Below, one piece after another: positions 25,893 to 35,300 of a stretch of DNA of 64,000 nucleotides; within the stretch, counting starts at the first letter, position 1; each line of letters starts with the position of its first letter. A program made the translations under genes and the position numbers. This DNA is from UBA4742 sp963773335 (lineage in GTDB: Bacteria; Actinomycetota; Acidimicrobiia; Acidimicrobiales; Acidimicrobilacustridaceae). The DNA is taken from assembly GCA_963773335.1 (NCBI GenBank), contig CAVZAT010000004.1, positions 682,001-746,000 on the forward strand, written 5' to 3'. Below the pieces are notes generated by a model. It worked only from the letters and a program-made list of their open reading frames with translations. It made no database searches and had not been told where the DNA came from.

Positions 25893-26313
25893 GTAGCGCG
25901 TCTAGCTTCTCGGCGACCTCGTCAGGGAACGTCTTTCTTCCCTTTGCCAAGTCCATGTTATTGGCCTGAACTGCCCACACCGTAACCCCACCACCCAACC
26001 GAAGGTTGACGGTGAGGAAGGCGCCTGTCTGAAGGCTTTCGACGTCCTTCCAGGCGATCCTCCGCGTTGAAAATGGATTTACAACGACAAGCCCGAAGGA
26101 CGATCCTATGAGGCGACTGTAGACGTAAGCGCGGTACAAGATGTATATGATGATTGAGGTTAGGCAAACAACAACGATCGTGGCCAGCAACCAACCGCTA
26201 CCATAGAAACTCAACGCAAGAAGTAACCCCATTAGCCCGAAAACGCCAGAGAAGGCGACGAACGCCTTCGGGTTGAGATCGTTTCGGCAAACCAGCGGAT
26301 CAACGGGGTCCAT
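25756..26313 (-). CDS. Putative immunity protein to Rhs toxin T2 (membrane, PH-like; intact copy)
   Basis: The start is MDPVDPLVCRNDLNPKAF (ATG 26313). Two adjacent transmembrane helices (AFSGVFGLMGLLLALSFYGS; LLATIVVVCLTSIIIYILYRA) precede a beta-rich domain like bacterial PH domains (FSTRRIAWKDVESLQTGAFL, VNLRLGGGVTVWAVQANNMD). A third C-terminal helix (ITVGVTFGIVMLLLVSRLLR) ends the protein. It directly follows the T2 toxin, with the start inside or next to the toxin end, the classic place of an immunity gene. It is not a family I can name. Membrane location fits a toxin that acts on the membrane. Confidence 0.6.
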   Translation of the reverse strand: MDPVDPLVCRNDLNPKAFVAFSGVFGLMGLLLALSFYGSGWLLATIVVVCLTSIIIYILYRAYVYSRLIGSSFGLVVVNPFSTRRIAWKDVESLQTGAFLTVNLRLGGGVTVWAVQANNMDLAKGRKTFPDEVAEKLDALRERSDQRSTSSLVTAVDPSARRAQAITVGVTFGIVMLLLVSRLLR

Positions 26314-26326
26314 CAGGATGCCATCC

Positions 26327-26976
26327 TTAGCAGCAGCTCGGCGATGATCCGGCAAGCGGTAGGACAGTCCCCGCGGACGCGCCGGTAGCGGTTCCGAGAA
26401 GCTTGCCTAGAGGAGTTACAGCCGCCTGATCAGCGGCGTAACCGAATGGGAGCCCGAAAGCACCTATCAATTCATCGGCACCGAACGCTCCCCATGCCCC
26501 GCCGGATGTGCAGGCACGGTCTGCGTCCACGATTCCTCCTGCTGAGGCGATGGCCACGACCAATGGAGCGCATAAACCAAAGGTGATTCCGGTGCACGCC
26601 ACCGCACCAGCGCCCCCCGCGACCACGACGAGGACTTTCGTCAACAAGGGGTGCCGCTTGGCGATGCTAATGCAACTGCCAGACTTGCTGAATGGATTGT
26701 TGAGCAGAGTCCGCTTCCTTCGCTCGCCTGCTGTTGGTTGTGTTCCTTGGCTTGTTCGGCGCAGGATTTGCCGGCGTTGACGCCGATGCCGGATGTGTCG
26801 CAGTGCCAGCCCATCATGCCGGCCGGGTCGGTGTTGTTGAGCGGGTCACCTTGCACGTATCCGTAGGTTGATCTGCGTGGCCGCCTCGAGGGGGTCTCGG
26901 GTGAGGAAGGTGGCGGTGGTGGGGTCGTAGAAGCGGTGGGTGAGGTATTTGAATCCGCCGCAATCCCTGCTATGCC
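26327..26976 (-). pseudogene. Orphan Rhs tip with toxin T2, copy 2 (frameshifted)
   Basis: The core tip (FKYLTHRFYDPTTATFLTRD) starts right after the broken immunity copy and leads, through a frameshift near 26875, to QGDPLNNTDPAGMMGWHCDTS. The T2 toxin follows: SGIGVNAGKSCAEQAKEHNQ, then after another indel near 26698 a long hydrophobic Gly/Ala-rich part (LTKVLVVVAGGAGAVACTG; LCAPLVVAIASAGGIVDAD; ADELIGAFGLPFGYAADQAA). The 3' end differs from copy 1 by a one-base insertion and a one-base deletion. No start codon: an orphan module that can be expressed only by recombination into the full Rhs gene. Confidence 0.6.
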
Positions 26977-27113
26977 TCACCGTAGGAGTCGACTGACCAG
27001 CAGCAACATCACAATCCCGAATGTCACACCAACGGTAATGGCCTGAGCACGGCAAGCGCTTGGATCTACCGCAGTTACCAGCGAGCTTGTGCTCCGCTGA
27101 TCACTTCTCTCGC
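26890..27113. repeat. 224-bp direct repeat, copy B (other copy 25669-25892)
   Basis: Near-identical to 25669-25892: end of the immunity gene plus Rhs core tip. One G/A difference seen. Confidence 0.8.
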
Positions 27114-27435
27114 TTTTCACACGTCTAGCTTCTCGGCGACCTACGTTAGCAGGGAACGTCTTTCTTCCCTTTGCCAAGTCCATGTTATTGGCCTGAACTG
27201 CCCACACCGTAACCCCACCACCCAACCGAAGGTTGACGGTGAGGAAGGCGCCTGTCTGAAGATTGTCGACATCCTTCCAGGCGATCCTCCGCGTTGAAAA
27301 TGGATATTAAAACGGTAAGCCCCCAAGCCGATGCTACGAGGCGACTGTAGATGTGAGACCCGGTGCAAGATGTAGATGACAAGGGATGTGATGCAAACAA
27401 CGAGGATCGAGGCCCACCACCCGCTGCCGTATGCT
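26977..27435 (-). pseudogene. T2 immunity gene, second copy: 3' part, split by ISL3
   Basis: The reverse strand holds the second helix (ILVVCITSLVIYILHR), PH-like part (GGGVTVWAVQANNMDLAKGR) and C-terminal helix (GVTFGIVMLLLVSRLLR) of the same immunity protein as at 25756-26313, with several frameshifts (near 27130, 27290 and 27350). The 5' part lies on the other side of the ISL3 element at 28850-28961. The gene was disrupted by the insertion and has since decayed. Confidence 0.7.
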
Positions 27436-28849
27436 GGCTCTTCGCGGATGAGCGGGGTGTAGGGGTCCCTGGCGCGTAGCAGGGGCCCTGCGAGCTTGGC
27501 GGTGTCTAACGTCGTCGAGCCCGAGGTGCCCCTGCTGTGTTCAACGCTACCGCGCGCGTGCGAGGTGTTGGTCGGTCTTCCCGCGGTGAACGTGTTGGAG
27601 GTCGTCGAGCCGTTGTCGTTGGACCGGCGCCTGGTGGTCACCGTCGAGTCGATCATCGAGGACCCGGTATGTGCGACCTGTGGTGAGCGGGCGTGGGTGA
27701 AGGACCGGCCGGTCGTCGAGCTGGTGGACCTGACGTGCTTCGGGCGGCCGGTGACGTTGCGGTGGCGCAAGCACCGGCTCTTGTGCCCGCGGAACTGGTG
27801 CAGGCAGGGATCGTGGACCCATGAGGATCCGGCGATCGCGGCGCCCCGGCTGTCGCTCACGGATCGGGCCGGGCGGTGGGCGACTATCCAGGTCGGCCGG
27901 GCCGGTCGGGCCGTGTCTGATGTGGCGGCCGAGCTCGGTGCCTGCTGGCATGCGGTCAACGACGCGGTGATGGCCTATGGGGCGGCGTTGCTCGACGCCG
28001 ATGTGGACCGGGTCGGTGTCGTCGCCGCGCTGGGCGTCGATGAGGTGCTGTTCGCCCGGTTGGGGCGGTGGCGGACCCAGGCGTGGTCGACCTCGATCGT
28101 CGATGTCGCCGCCGGTCAGCTCCTCGACGTGATCGAGGGCCGCTCCTCGGGCGGGCTCTGCGCCTGGCTGTCGGCGATGCCCGAGGTGTGGCGCGACGCG
28201 ATCTGTTGGGCGGTGCTGGACCTGTCGGGGCCGTGGCGCCTGGCGTTCGACACGATGCTGCCCGCCGCGGTCCAGGTCGCCGATCCGTTCCATCTGGTGA
28301 AGCTGGCCAACCAGCGTCTCGACGAGGTCCGCCGCCGGGTCCAGAACGAGACCCTGGGCCACCGCGGCCACAAGAACGATCCGCTGTATCGGTCCCGCCG
28401 GCTGTTGACCCGAGCCGACGAGCGCCTCGAGGAGCGGGGCCGCTCGAAGCTGATGGGCCTGCTCGACGCCGGCGACCCCAGAGGCGAGGTCCGCACCGCC
28501 TGGCACGCCAAGGAGACCGTCCGCTCGATCTACAACATCGCGGATCCCGACCTGGCCGGCGAGTACGTCGACCGGCTCGGCCACGACCTCCAAGACCGTG
28601 ACTGCCCGCCCGAGATCCGCCAACTCGGCCGCACGATCGTCCGATGGGCTGACCAGATCGCTGCGTGGCACCACGGGCGGGTGACCAACGGGCCCACCGA
28701 AGCGGCCAACAACCTGATCAAGCGAGTGAAGCGAGTGGCGTTCGGGTTCCGACGGTTCGCCCACTACCGGATCCGAGCCCTGCTCTACGCCGGCAAGCCG
28801 GACTGGGACCTACTCGCGACGGTCACACCCCGCTGAGACGCGAAGCGCC
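27436..28849 (+). mobile_element. ISL3-family insertion sequence, 1414 bp, with 8-bp target duplication
   Basis: Imperfect inverted repeats of about 25 bp sit at the ends: left GGCTCTTCGCG...AGCGGGGTGT, right (reverse) GGCGCTTCGCG...AGCGGGGTGT. The GGCTCTTC terminus is characteristic of ISL3. The 8-bp target duplication CGTATGCT is present at 27428-27435 and 28850-28857. The insertion splits the second T2 immunity gene. Confidence 0.9.
27496..28836 (+). CDS. ISL3-family transposase (about 446 aa)
   Basis: The intact transposase has an N-terminal zinc-binding region (DPVCATCGERAWVKD with LCPRNWCRQ further on), a helix-turn-helix (VGRAGRAVSDVAAELGACWH) and the DDE catalytic domain (LGVDEVLFARLGRW; AVQVADPFHLVKLANQ; a C-terminal Glu in GRVTNGPTEAANNLIKRVKR). 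The stop lies inside the right inverted repeat. The start is uncertain (TTG 27496, GTG 27502 or later GTG codons). The frame is free of indels, so the element may be active. Confidence 0.85.
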   Translation: MAVSNVVEPEVPLLCSTLPRACEVLVGLPAVNVLEVVEPLSLDRRLVVTVESIIEDPVCATCGERAWVKDRPVVELVDLTCFGRPVTLRWRKHRLLCPRNWCRQGSWTHEDPAIAAPRLSLTDRAGRWATIQVGRAGRAVSDVAAELGACWHAVNDAVMAYGAALLDADVDRVGVVAALGVDEVLFARLGRWRTQAWSTSIVDVAAGQLLDVIEGRSSGGLCAWLSAMPEVWRDAICWAVLDLSGPWRLAFDTMLPAAVQVADPFHLVKLANQRLDEVRRRVQNETLGHRGHKNDPLYRSRRLLTRADERLEERGRSKLMGLLDAGDPRGEVRTAWHAKETVRSIYNIADPDLAGEYVDRLGHDLQDRDCPPEIRQLGRTIVRWADQIAAWHHGRVTNGPTEAANNLIKRVKRVAFGFRRFAHYRIRALLYAGKPDWDLLATVTPR

Positions 28850-28961
28850 CGTATGCTGCCAGTGTGAGGAGTAGCCCCATCAGTCCGAACACGGCACAAC
28901 CGCCGGCGAACAGCTTCGGGTTTATGTCATTTCGGTAGGCCGTCGGCTCAATCTTGTCCAT
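28850..28961 (-). pseudogene. T2 immunity gene, second copy: 5' part, split by ISL3
   Basis: Starting at ATG 28961 the reverse strand reads MDKIEPTAYRNDINPKLF and then AVFGLMGLLLTL, homologous to the first 34 residues of the intact immunity protein at 26313. It ends at the ISL3 target duplication; the gene resumes at 27435. Its start overlaps the end of the T2 toxin (stop at 28948) by 14 bases. Confidence 0.75.
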
Positions 28962-29600
28962 CAGGAGATGATCGCTTAGCAGCAGCTTGGCGATTCCCCG
29001 GCAAGCGGTAGGAGAATCCCGCGGATGCGCCCGTTGCTGATCCGAATAGCTTGCCTAGAGGAGTTACAGCCGCTTGGTCGGCGGCGTAACCGAACGGGAG
29101 CCCGAAAGCGCCGATAAGTTCATCGGCGCCAAACGCCCCGACTGCCCCGCCGGCAGTGCAGGCACGGTCCGCATCGACAAGTCCGCCCGCCGAGGCGGTG
29201 CCCATGATCAGTAGGCCGCAGGCACCAAAGGTGAGTCCGGTACACACGATGCGCCAGTCCCACCCGCGACCACGATGAGCACCTTCACCAACAAGGGGTG
29301 CTGCTTGGCAATGCTAATGCAACTGCCAGACTTGCTGAATGGATTGTTGAAACAGAGTCCGCTTCCTTCGCTCGCCTGCTGTTGGTTGTGTTCCTTGGTT
29401 TGTTGGGCGCAGGATTTGCCGGCGTTGACGCCGATGCCGGATGTGTCGCAGTGCCATCCCATCATGCCGTCGGGGTCGGTCCCGTCGAGTGGGTCGCCGT
29501 CGACGTAGCCGTACACGCTCCCGGTCATCGCGTCGAGCGGATCCCTACTGGTGAATTGGCCGGTGGTGGGGTCGTAGAAACTCGTCGACCCGACGTTGCG
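28948..29600 (-). pseudogene. Orphan Rhs tip with toxin T2, copy 1 (one frameshift)
   Basis: A short Rhs core tip (STSFYDPTTGQFTSRDPLDA, SVYGYVDGDPLDGTDPDG) leads to the T2 toxin of about 172 residues. T2 has a hydrophilic Cys-containing start (MMGWHCDTSGIGVNAGKSC; EGSGLCFNNPFSKSGSCIS), then a hydrophobic Gly/Ala-rich body (LLVKVLIVVAGGTG; CGLLIMGTASAGGLVDADRA; DELIGAFGLPFGYAADQAA) and a basic tail ending SPDGQD. One indel near 29240 interrupts it. The composition suggests a membrane-inserting toxin rather than a nuclease; no known catalytic motif is seen. Confidence 0.65.
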
Positions 29601-29976
29601 CCGGCCCGAAACGGGCCCGGCACCCGATGTGACCTGGGGTTTCGCGGCTCTGACCGCCCGAGGGCCGGCCCGGCAGGACCCGCAACGCGCGGACACGTGC
29701 TTCTGGCGACAGCCGCTACCGCCGCGACGACACCTCCGGCCGGGGTGGCGCTGGTCGCGGTGCAGGATCTGGGTGGCCGGTGCGGTCACGAAACCAGTCT
29801 CGCACCCCCGGGGGCACGGGTGACGGCCGCGGGGCCGACAGCGGGCCCGTGAGGTCACCACAGGCCCATGCCGAGCCCTGCCCGATCCGCACGCCTTCCG
29901 ATCGCCCCACGACGACACGGGGGCTGCCAGGGTCAGCAAGGCCGTAGACCAACCCCCTCGGTCCGCCTTGGCCCTT
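29601..29976. other. Unassigned DNA between immunity gene I1 and the first orphan tip
   Basis: This is 376 bases of GC-rich sequence with open frames on the reverse strand but no recognisable protein pattern. It separates the full-length Rhs-T1-I1 unit from the orphan T2 units and may be a remnant of a further toxin tip. Confidence 0.3.
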
Positions 29977-30180
29977 CTACCTACCGTAGACAAAGATGTG
30001 CAAGCCCCAGAGGATAAGAACAGCTCCAAGAAATCTGTTAACCCAGATGCGGACCGGCGATCCCTTTCGCCACGGCAACGTGCGCTGATGGCGAACCGAT
30101 GCCACCATTTCAGCGATGGGTCGACTCATGGCAATAAGCGCACCGCCGAGGGCAACGAACAGAAGCCCACCAGGCTGCAT
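29977..30180 (-). CDS. Putative immunity protein to Rhs toxin T1 (67 aa, two helices)
   Basis: The small membrane protein starts MQPGGLLFVALGGALIAMSR (ATG 30180), with a basic loop (SVRHQRTLPWRKGSPVR) and a second helix (FLGAVLILWGLHIFVYGR). It begins one base after the T1 toxin stop (TGA-T-ATG), so the two are translationally coupled, as Rhs toxin-immunity pairs are. Unrelated to the T2 immunity protein. Function is inferred from position only. Confidence 0.6.
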   Translation of the reverse strand: MQPGGLLFVALGGALIAMSRPIAEMVASVRHQRTLPWRKGSPVRIWVNRFLGAVLILWGLHIFVYGR

Positions 30181-30181
30181 A

Positions 30182-30667
30182 TCACCAGATATGATGACTA
30201 AACCACTTTCCCCATCCGTTCCAGCCCTGTGCCGGAACAGTCTGCGTTTGCCCACCATAAAGTCCGATTCCGAACAGAGGAGAGTAGCCACCGCTGAATG
30301 AGGCACTGCTTCCATCGTTCGTGGTACCCACACCGAAATTGCCGCCATCCCCAAATCCGCCACCGAACTCCGCAGCGCATGGATCCTGATCCTTCGGCAA
30401 CACAGTATTGAAGCCGATCGAGATACCGCCGGTGGAGATGCCCCAGCCCCCCGTTGTACGCCACCAGCTACCGTCCTGATAGGTCACCTGCGGGCCACAC
30501 TTTACGAGGCAGGGCTCGGCCAACGTCAAGGTGAGATGCTGATCGAGCCAGGTGGCCGTGGAGCTCGTTGCCCTCCTGACCGGGTGGCCGACGTCGTTGC
30601 TAGCTGTGTTGCCAACGTGGCAGGCAGTGTCGCGGATCCTTCCCAGGATGCCCGAGTGGTGACCGCA
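30182..30667 (-). other. Rhs C-terminal toxin domain T1 (about 161 aa)
   Basis: This is the variable tip after the conserved DPNGL hinge. It starts CGHHSGILGRIRDTACHVGN, then TLAEPCLVKCGPQVTYQDGS, followed by a Gly/Ser-rich beta-like part (GGFGDGGNFGVGTTNDGSS; GGYSPLFGIGLYGG) and an aromatic end (GWNGWGKWFSHHIW). No nuclease, deaminase or ADP-ribosyl motif is recognisable. The tiny two-helix immunity protein next to it suggests action at the membrane. Novel to me. Confidence 0.5.
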
Positions 30668-31174
30668 CAGGCCGTTGGGGTCTGTCTCGTCAAGAGGGTC
30701 GTTGTCGACGTACCCGTACGGGCTGCGTGTGGTCTGTTCGAGTGGGTCCCTGCTGAGGAACGTGCCGGTGGTGGGGTCGTAGAAGCGGGCGTGGTTGTAT
30801 TGGTAGCCGGTTTCGGTGTCGGTGTAGTTGCCGGCGTATTGGTAGGGGGTGGTGGCGCTGCCGGTGGTGTTGGTGGTTTGGCCGTAGGGGTTGTAGGTGT
30901 AGGTGGCGATGGTGGTGCCGGTGGTGTTGGTGAGCGCGGTGTGGAGCCGAGCTGGTCGTGGTGGAGGTAGTAGGTGGAGCTGTCGGGGTTGATTTGTTCG
31001 ATGGGGAGGCCGTCAGCTCCCCAGATGTAGTAGGTGGTGGCGCCGCCGGTGGTTTCTTGCAGGGTTTCGGGGAGGGGGTCGGCGGTGTCGGTGGTGTAGG
31101 TGGTGGTGCCGGCGGGTCCGGTTTTGGTGGTGCGGGTGCCGTCGCCGTTGTAGGTGTAGGTCCAGGTGGTGGTC

Positions 31175-32330
31175 GGTGGCGGTGTACCAGCCTTGGATGT
31201 CGACGCTGACGGTGAGGGTGGTTGGGCCGAGGCTGGTCAGTTTGATGTTGCCGTCGGTGCCGAGCGGGACGATGGCTTCGATCGACTCGGTCTGACCGTT
31301 GTTGTAGATGAGGTTGAGGCCGACGGGGCGGTGCCGGTGGAGGCGGTGACGTCGAGCAGTCCGATCGAGGTGGGGCTGATGACGGTGATGTTGGCCATGA
31401 CGGCTTTGACCCCGCTGGCGGGGATGGTGGCTTGGCCGGCGACCGTGACGGTGGTGGAGCTGCAGACGGGATCGCCGCGCACGGCGACGGGGTACAGGTC
31501 CCGGTCCCGGTGGCGGCGTTGAGGACTCGGACGGGGTCGGTGGGCGCGAACACGTCGCCGGTGGTGGTACCGGTCGAGATCCATCCTTCCACTGAGGCGA
31601 GTACGCCGGTGGTGGCGCCGCCGTAGTTAAGAAGGGTGATCTGGCCCGAGGAGGAGACGGGGACGATCTCGAGTCCGGTGCCGTCTTGGGTGCCGGTGTG
31701 GGCCACCATCGGGTCCGCGGGGGCGGTGCCGCCGGTCGGGTAGGCGATCAGGGCACCATTGGAGGTGTTGTTGGTGGAGATCATGTTGATCGCCACTGCC
31801 GACACGCCCGTGGCGGGGACCCGGCCCGGCCGGTGATCTGCACGGTCAGGGTGCCCAGCGCGGCGATGTCGGTGCATTGGGAGGCGGTGGTCGGGACACG
31901 CCCCGGTCTGGCCCGACGAGCCGGTCGGCACGATGGTGGTGGGGTCGGTGGGGGTGAGCTCGCCGCCGGCGGCCACCGACTCGGTGTGGCATACCAGCCT
32001 TCCGCGATCACACTTACGTTGGGGCTACCGCCGGATACGGCGATCTTGACCTTGCCGTCGTTCCCAGCTTGGTGATCACCAGGTTCGACATGCCTTGGCC
32101 CGACTGGTAGGTGAGATTGGGGGTGGACGGGGCGGTGCCGTCGGACCGGTAGGCGGTGACGGTGCCAGCGGCGGAGGAGCCCGACGCGTAGATGGTCAAC
32201 GCTACCGCCGACACCCCGACGTCGGGATCCCACCGTCCCGGCCACGGTGACGGTGGCGGTGCCCGACACCGCGGTGCCCGTGTAGATGGTCGTCGGGGCG
32301 ACCGACGTGTACTGGCCCGAGTCGGCCCGG
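31175..32330 (-). repeat. Three tandem adhesin-like modules inside the Rhs gene
   Basis: Each module of about 110-120 codons follows the scheme 'VSAVALTIYASG...GTVTAYRSDG...PNLTYQSGQ...NLVITKLG...GKVKIAVSGG...VSVIAEGWY'. Copies end near 31990 (EGWYAT), 31590 (VEGWIST) and 31180 (IQGWYTA). This module type is common in extracellular actinobacterial proteins. Here it is inserted between the YD repeats and the Rhs core end, broken by several indels. Confidence 0.6.
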
Positions 32331-35300
32331 TCGGTGTTGGGGACCGTGGCCGAGACCAGCCGGTCGGCCTGGTCATAGCCGTAACGCGGAACCGGGCCCT
32401 CCGTGGTGGGCACCGACGTGCGGTTCCCGTTGTCGTCATGTCATAGGTGGTGGCGCGGACGCATCCGACGGCGATCGCGAACTCGACACGAAGTCTACCG
32501 GTGGCGCCCGGAAGGGGACTGCCAGCACAACTGGTTGGCCAGGTCATAACCCAAGGTCGGTCCGGTGGCGAGGCTGGTCAGATTGTCGGCGGTGTCATAC
32601 CCGTAGTTCGACGAGCCCGACGGGCTCGACGAACACGCCGAGCTATCCGACACGTTCGACGTCACACTGGACGGGTTCGACCAGCACAACTGGTCGAGTC
32701 GAGCTGTACCCGTAGGCATCGGTGGCGTCGCCGGGCATCCCGGTCTGGGACTGGCCCGACAGGGACCCGTCATCGAGTCGGCCGTAGGTGAAGCAGGCGG
32801 TGGTGGTCGACCCTTGGGCGTAGGCGATCGGGGACGATCTGGTCGGCGCTGTCGAAGTTGAACGTGTCGATGTTGCCGGTCGAGGTCGGGATAGGTGATG
32901 GTGTGCTCGTTGGAGTCGGCGTCGTAGCCGAAGTTGGTGGTGTTGCCGTTCCAGTCGGTCACGCGAGGTCCACCGGCCGTCGTCGTCATAGCCCCGAGTC
33001 ACACAGCTGTCGTCGGCGTCGAGCAGTTGCCGCCCGGGTAGGAGAGGTTGGTGAGCAGGCCGATGTCGTCGTAGGTGTAGCCAATTGTGTTCGTGGCGCC
33101 GTCGGTGGCCGAGGTCATCTCCCCCGCCGAATTCCACGCCCACGACGAGTTGCCGGTCCCGTCGGTCATGGTAACCCGGTTCCCGTAGTCGTCATAGCTC
33201 AGGCCAGTCACGGCCGGGGTGACCGTGATCCCGCCGTTGGTGGAGTAGGTGATGCCGGCCAGGTACCCGGTCGTCGGGGCTGTAGCTGTAGGTCGTGCAC
33301 AACATCGTCGGCGACGTCGCGGCAGTTCCCGCCCGGGCGACTGGTCGGACGTCATGTTGCCGTCGACGTCGTAGCTGTAGCTGGTGGCCCGGGCGTCGGG
33401 GTCGACCACCGACTGTCAACTCGCCGAGCGGGTTGTAGTTGTAGGTGGTGGCGTTGCCGGCCCCGTCGGTCTGGGTCTCCAAGGACCCGTCGGGCCAGTA
33501 GCCGGTGTGAGTGGTCGAGGCCCCGGGCCGGGTCGGTTTCGAGCTGGCCTGGTCGGCGTCGTCGTACTTGTAGCTCGTCTGTGTTGTTGTTGGCGTCGGT
33601 CGGTCGAGGTCGGTGTTGCCGTCGGGGTCAAAGGTCGTCTTAGTGACATTCCCGTTGGGGTCGGTGACCTGGGTGACTTGTCCGAATCGCGTTGGTCAGG
33701 TAGTTGTAGGTGTAGGACTGGATGGTGGTGGTCGGGTCGGTGTTGCCCTTCGGGGTCGGTCATTGACTGGATTCGCCCGACAAGTTGTCATAGGACCCAG
33801 GTCGTGCTCTTCGTTGAGCGGGGCCGGGTCGGTCATCGAGGCGTCTCGAGCCCGGTCGTGCGGATCGTAGGTGTAGGTGCCAGGTGTTGGTGTCGGGGTC
33901 GACCATGGAGGTGACGTCCGTTGGATGCGACGAGTCGGTCATGGTTGTACTGGACCGTTCGAGGTACCTAACGAAGCGCCCGTCTGGGTGTCGATGATCG
34001 GTGTGTCCACGCTCGTGACCACGCTCCGGGTGGCCGAAAAGTGTCGTAGCTTGTAGGCGGTCGTCGTCGGGATGCTGATCTGGAATTCGGCGCTGGTCCT
34101 GGGTGACGGTCGCATGGCAGGTTCTCGCCGGTGTAGGTGTAGGTGGTCTCCACCCCAGCCCGGTCGGTGGTCGACGCGATGTTGCCGGCGGCGTAGTAGG
34201 TGGTCATTGACAACACCGTGTGGTTTTGGTCGGTCACCTGGGTGACACCGGCGGTGACGGGGTCGTACTGGTAGTGCAAGGTCTGAGCCGAGGTGGTCCC
34301 GTAACCCTTCGTCTCGGCCTCCATCAGACCGTGCTGGTCGTAGAAGTCGACCGTCACGTTCCCTTTCGGGTCGGTGACCTTGGTGGCGTTGGGGATCGAG
34401 GTGTAGTCGAAGTAGGTCCAACGATTGTCCTGGTCGGTCTGCTCGGTGACCCGCCCCGAGCCGTCATAGATATTGGTAACCGTCTTGGCGTCACCGCCCG
34501 GGGCCGACTGGTCCGGGTCCTCGATGGTGTGCAACAGATGCCCGCTGTAATAGGTCAAGTTCCAGGTGCCTCCGGCCACATCGGTCACCTGGGTCAGATC
34601 GCCGGACGGTGTAGCCATAGTGCGACGGTGCGCCCGGCCGGGTCCGTGATCGAAGTGACGTTCGAACCCGTCCAACACCCGAAGCTGAGCTGTTCGCCGG
34701 CCGCGTCCGTAACCGTCGACAGCTTCCCGCTCGAGTAGCGCCAGGGTCGTCGTGTACCCGTCGACGGTCGTAATCGAGGTCAACTGGTCACGACGAGTTG
34801 TAGGCGTAGGTGTCCTGTTTGCCGAGCGTCACCATCGTCCATGACCCGTCCGTGTGCTTCACCAGGGAGGCGTCGATCCGCGAGCACGTCCGGGGCATAC
34901 CCGCCCGCACCGTCGGGAACGAAAGTGATCTGGGCGCCCCCGGCACACGACACCGTCACATCCCCCGAACTCGAGTCCACGGTCAGGCCTTGGAGCCAGT
35001 TCGAGGTCCAGCCGTAGCCGAGCGGGCCGTTCTGGCGCCGCGAAAGATCGCGTTGTACGTCCTGGACGTCGACAAGGTCACCCCGCGTCCCCGGGATGTT
35101 CAGATCGGTCTGGTCCTCATAGAAGTTCCCGTCGTAGGTGTTGACGGGGTCCCCGACACGGTTCTGGTCGGAGCTTCCGTGTCGGTCCCCGGGCGCCGAA
35201 CACGAGCCGGCCGTATTGGCCCCGGTCAACTCGGTGCCCATCAACACCGACGGGAACCCGGCGAGCAAAGCCGGGTCCACCACGTACAGGGCCGCGCCGC

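Noticed and set aside
29716..29952. Minus-strand frame starting MVYGLADPGSPRVVVG, slightly like a GIY-YIG start
   Set aside because: The conserved Arg, Glu and spacing of GIY-YIG nucleases are not present and the remainder is Pro/Arg-rich. Similarity is limited to a few residues.
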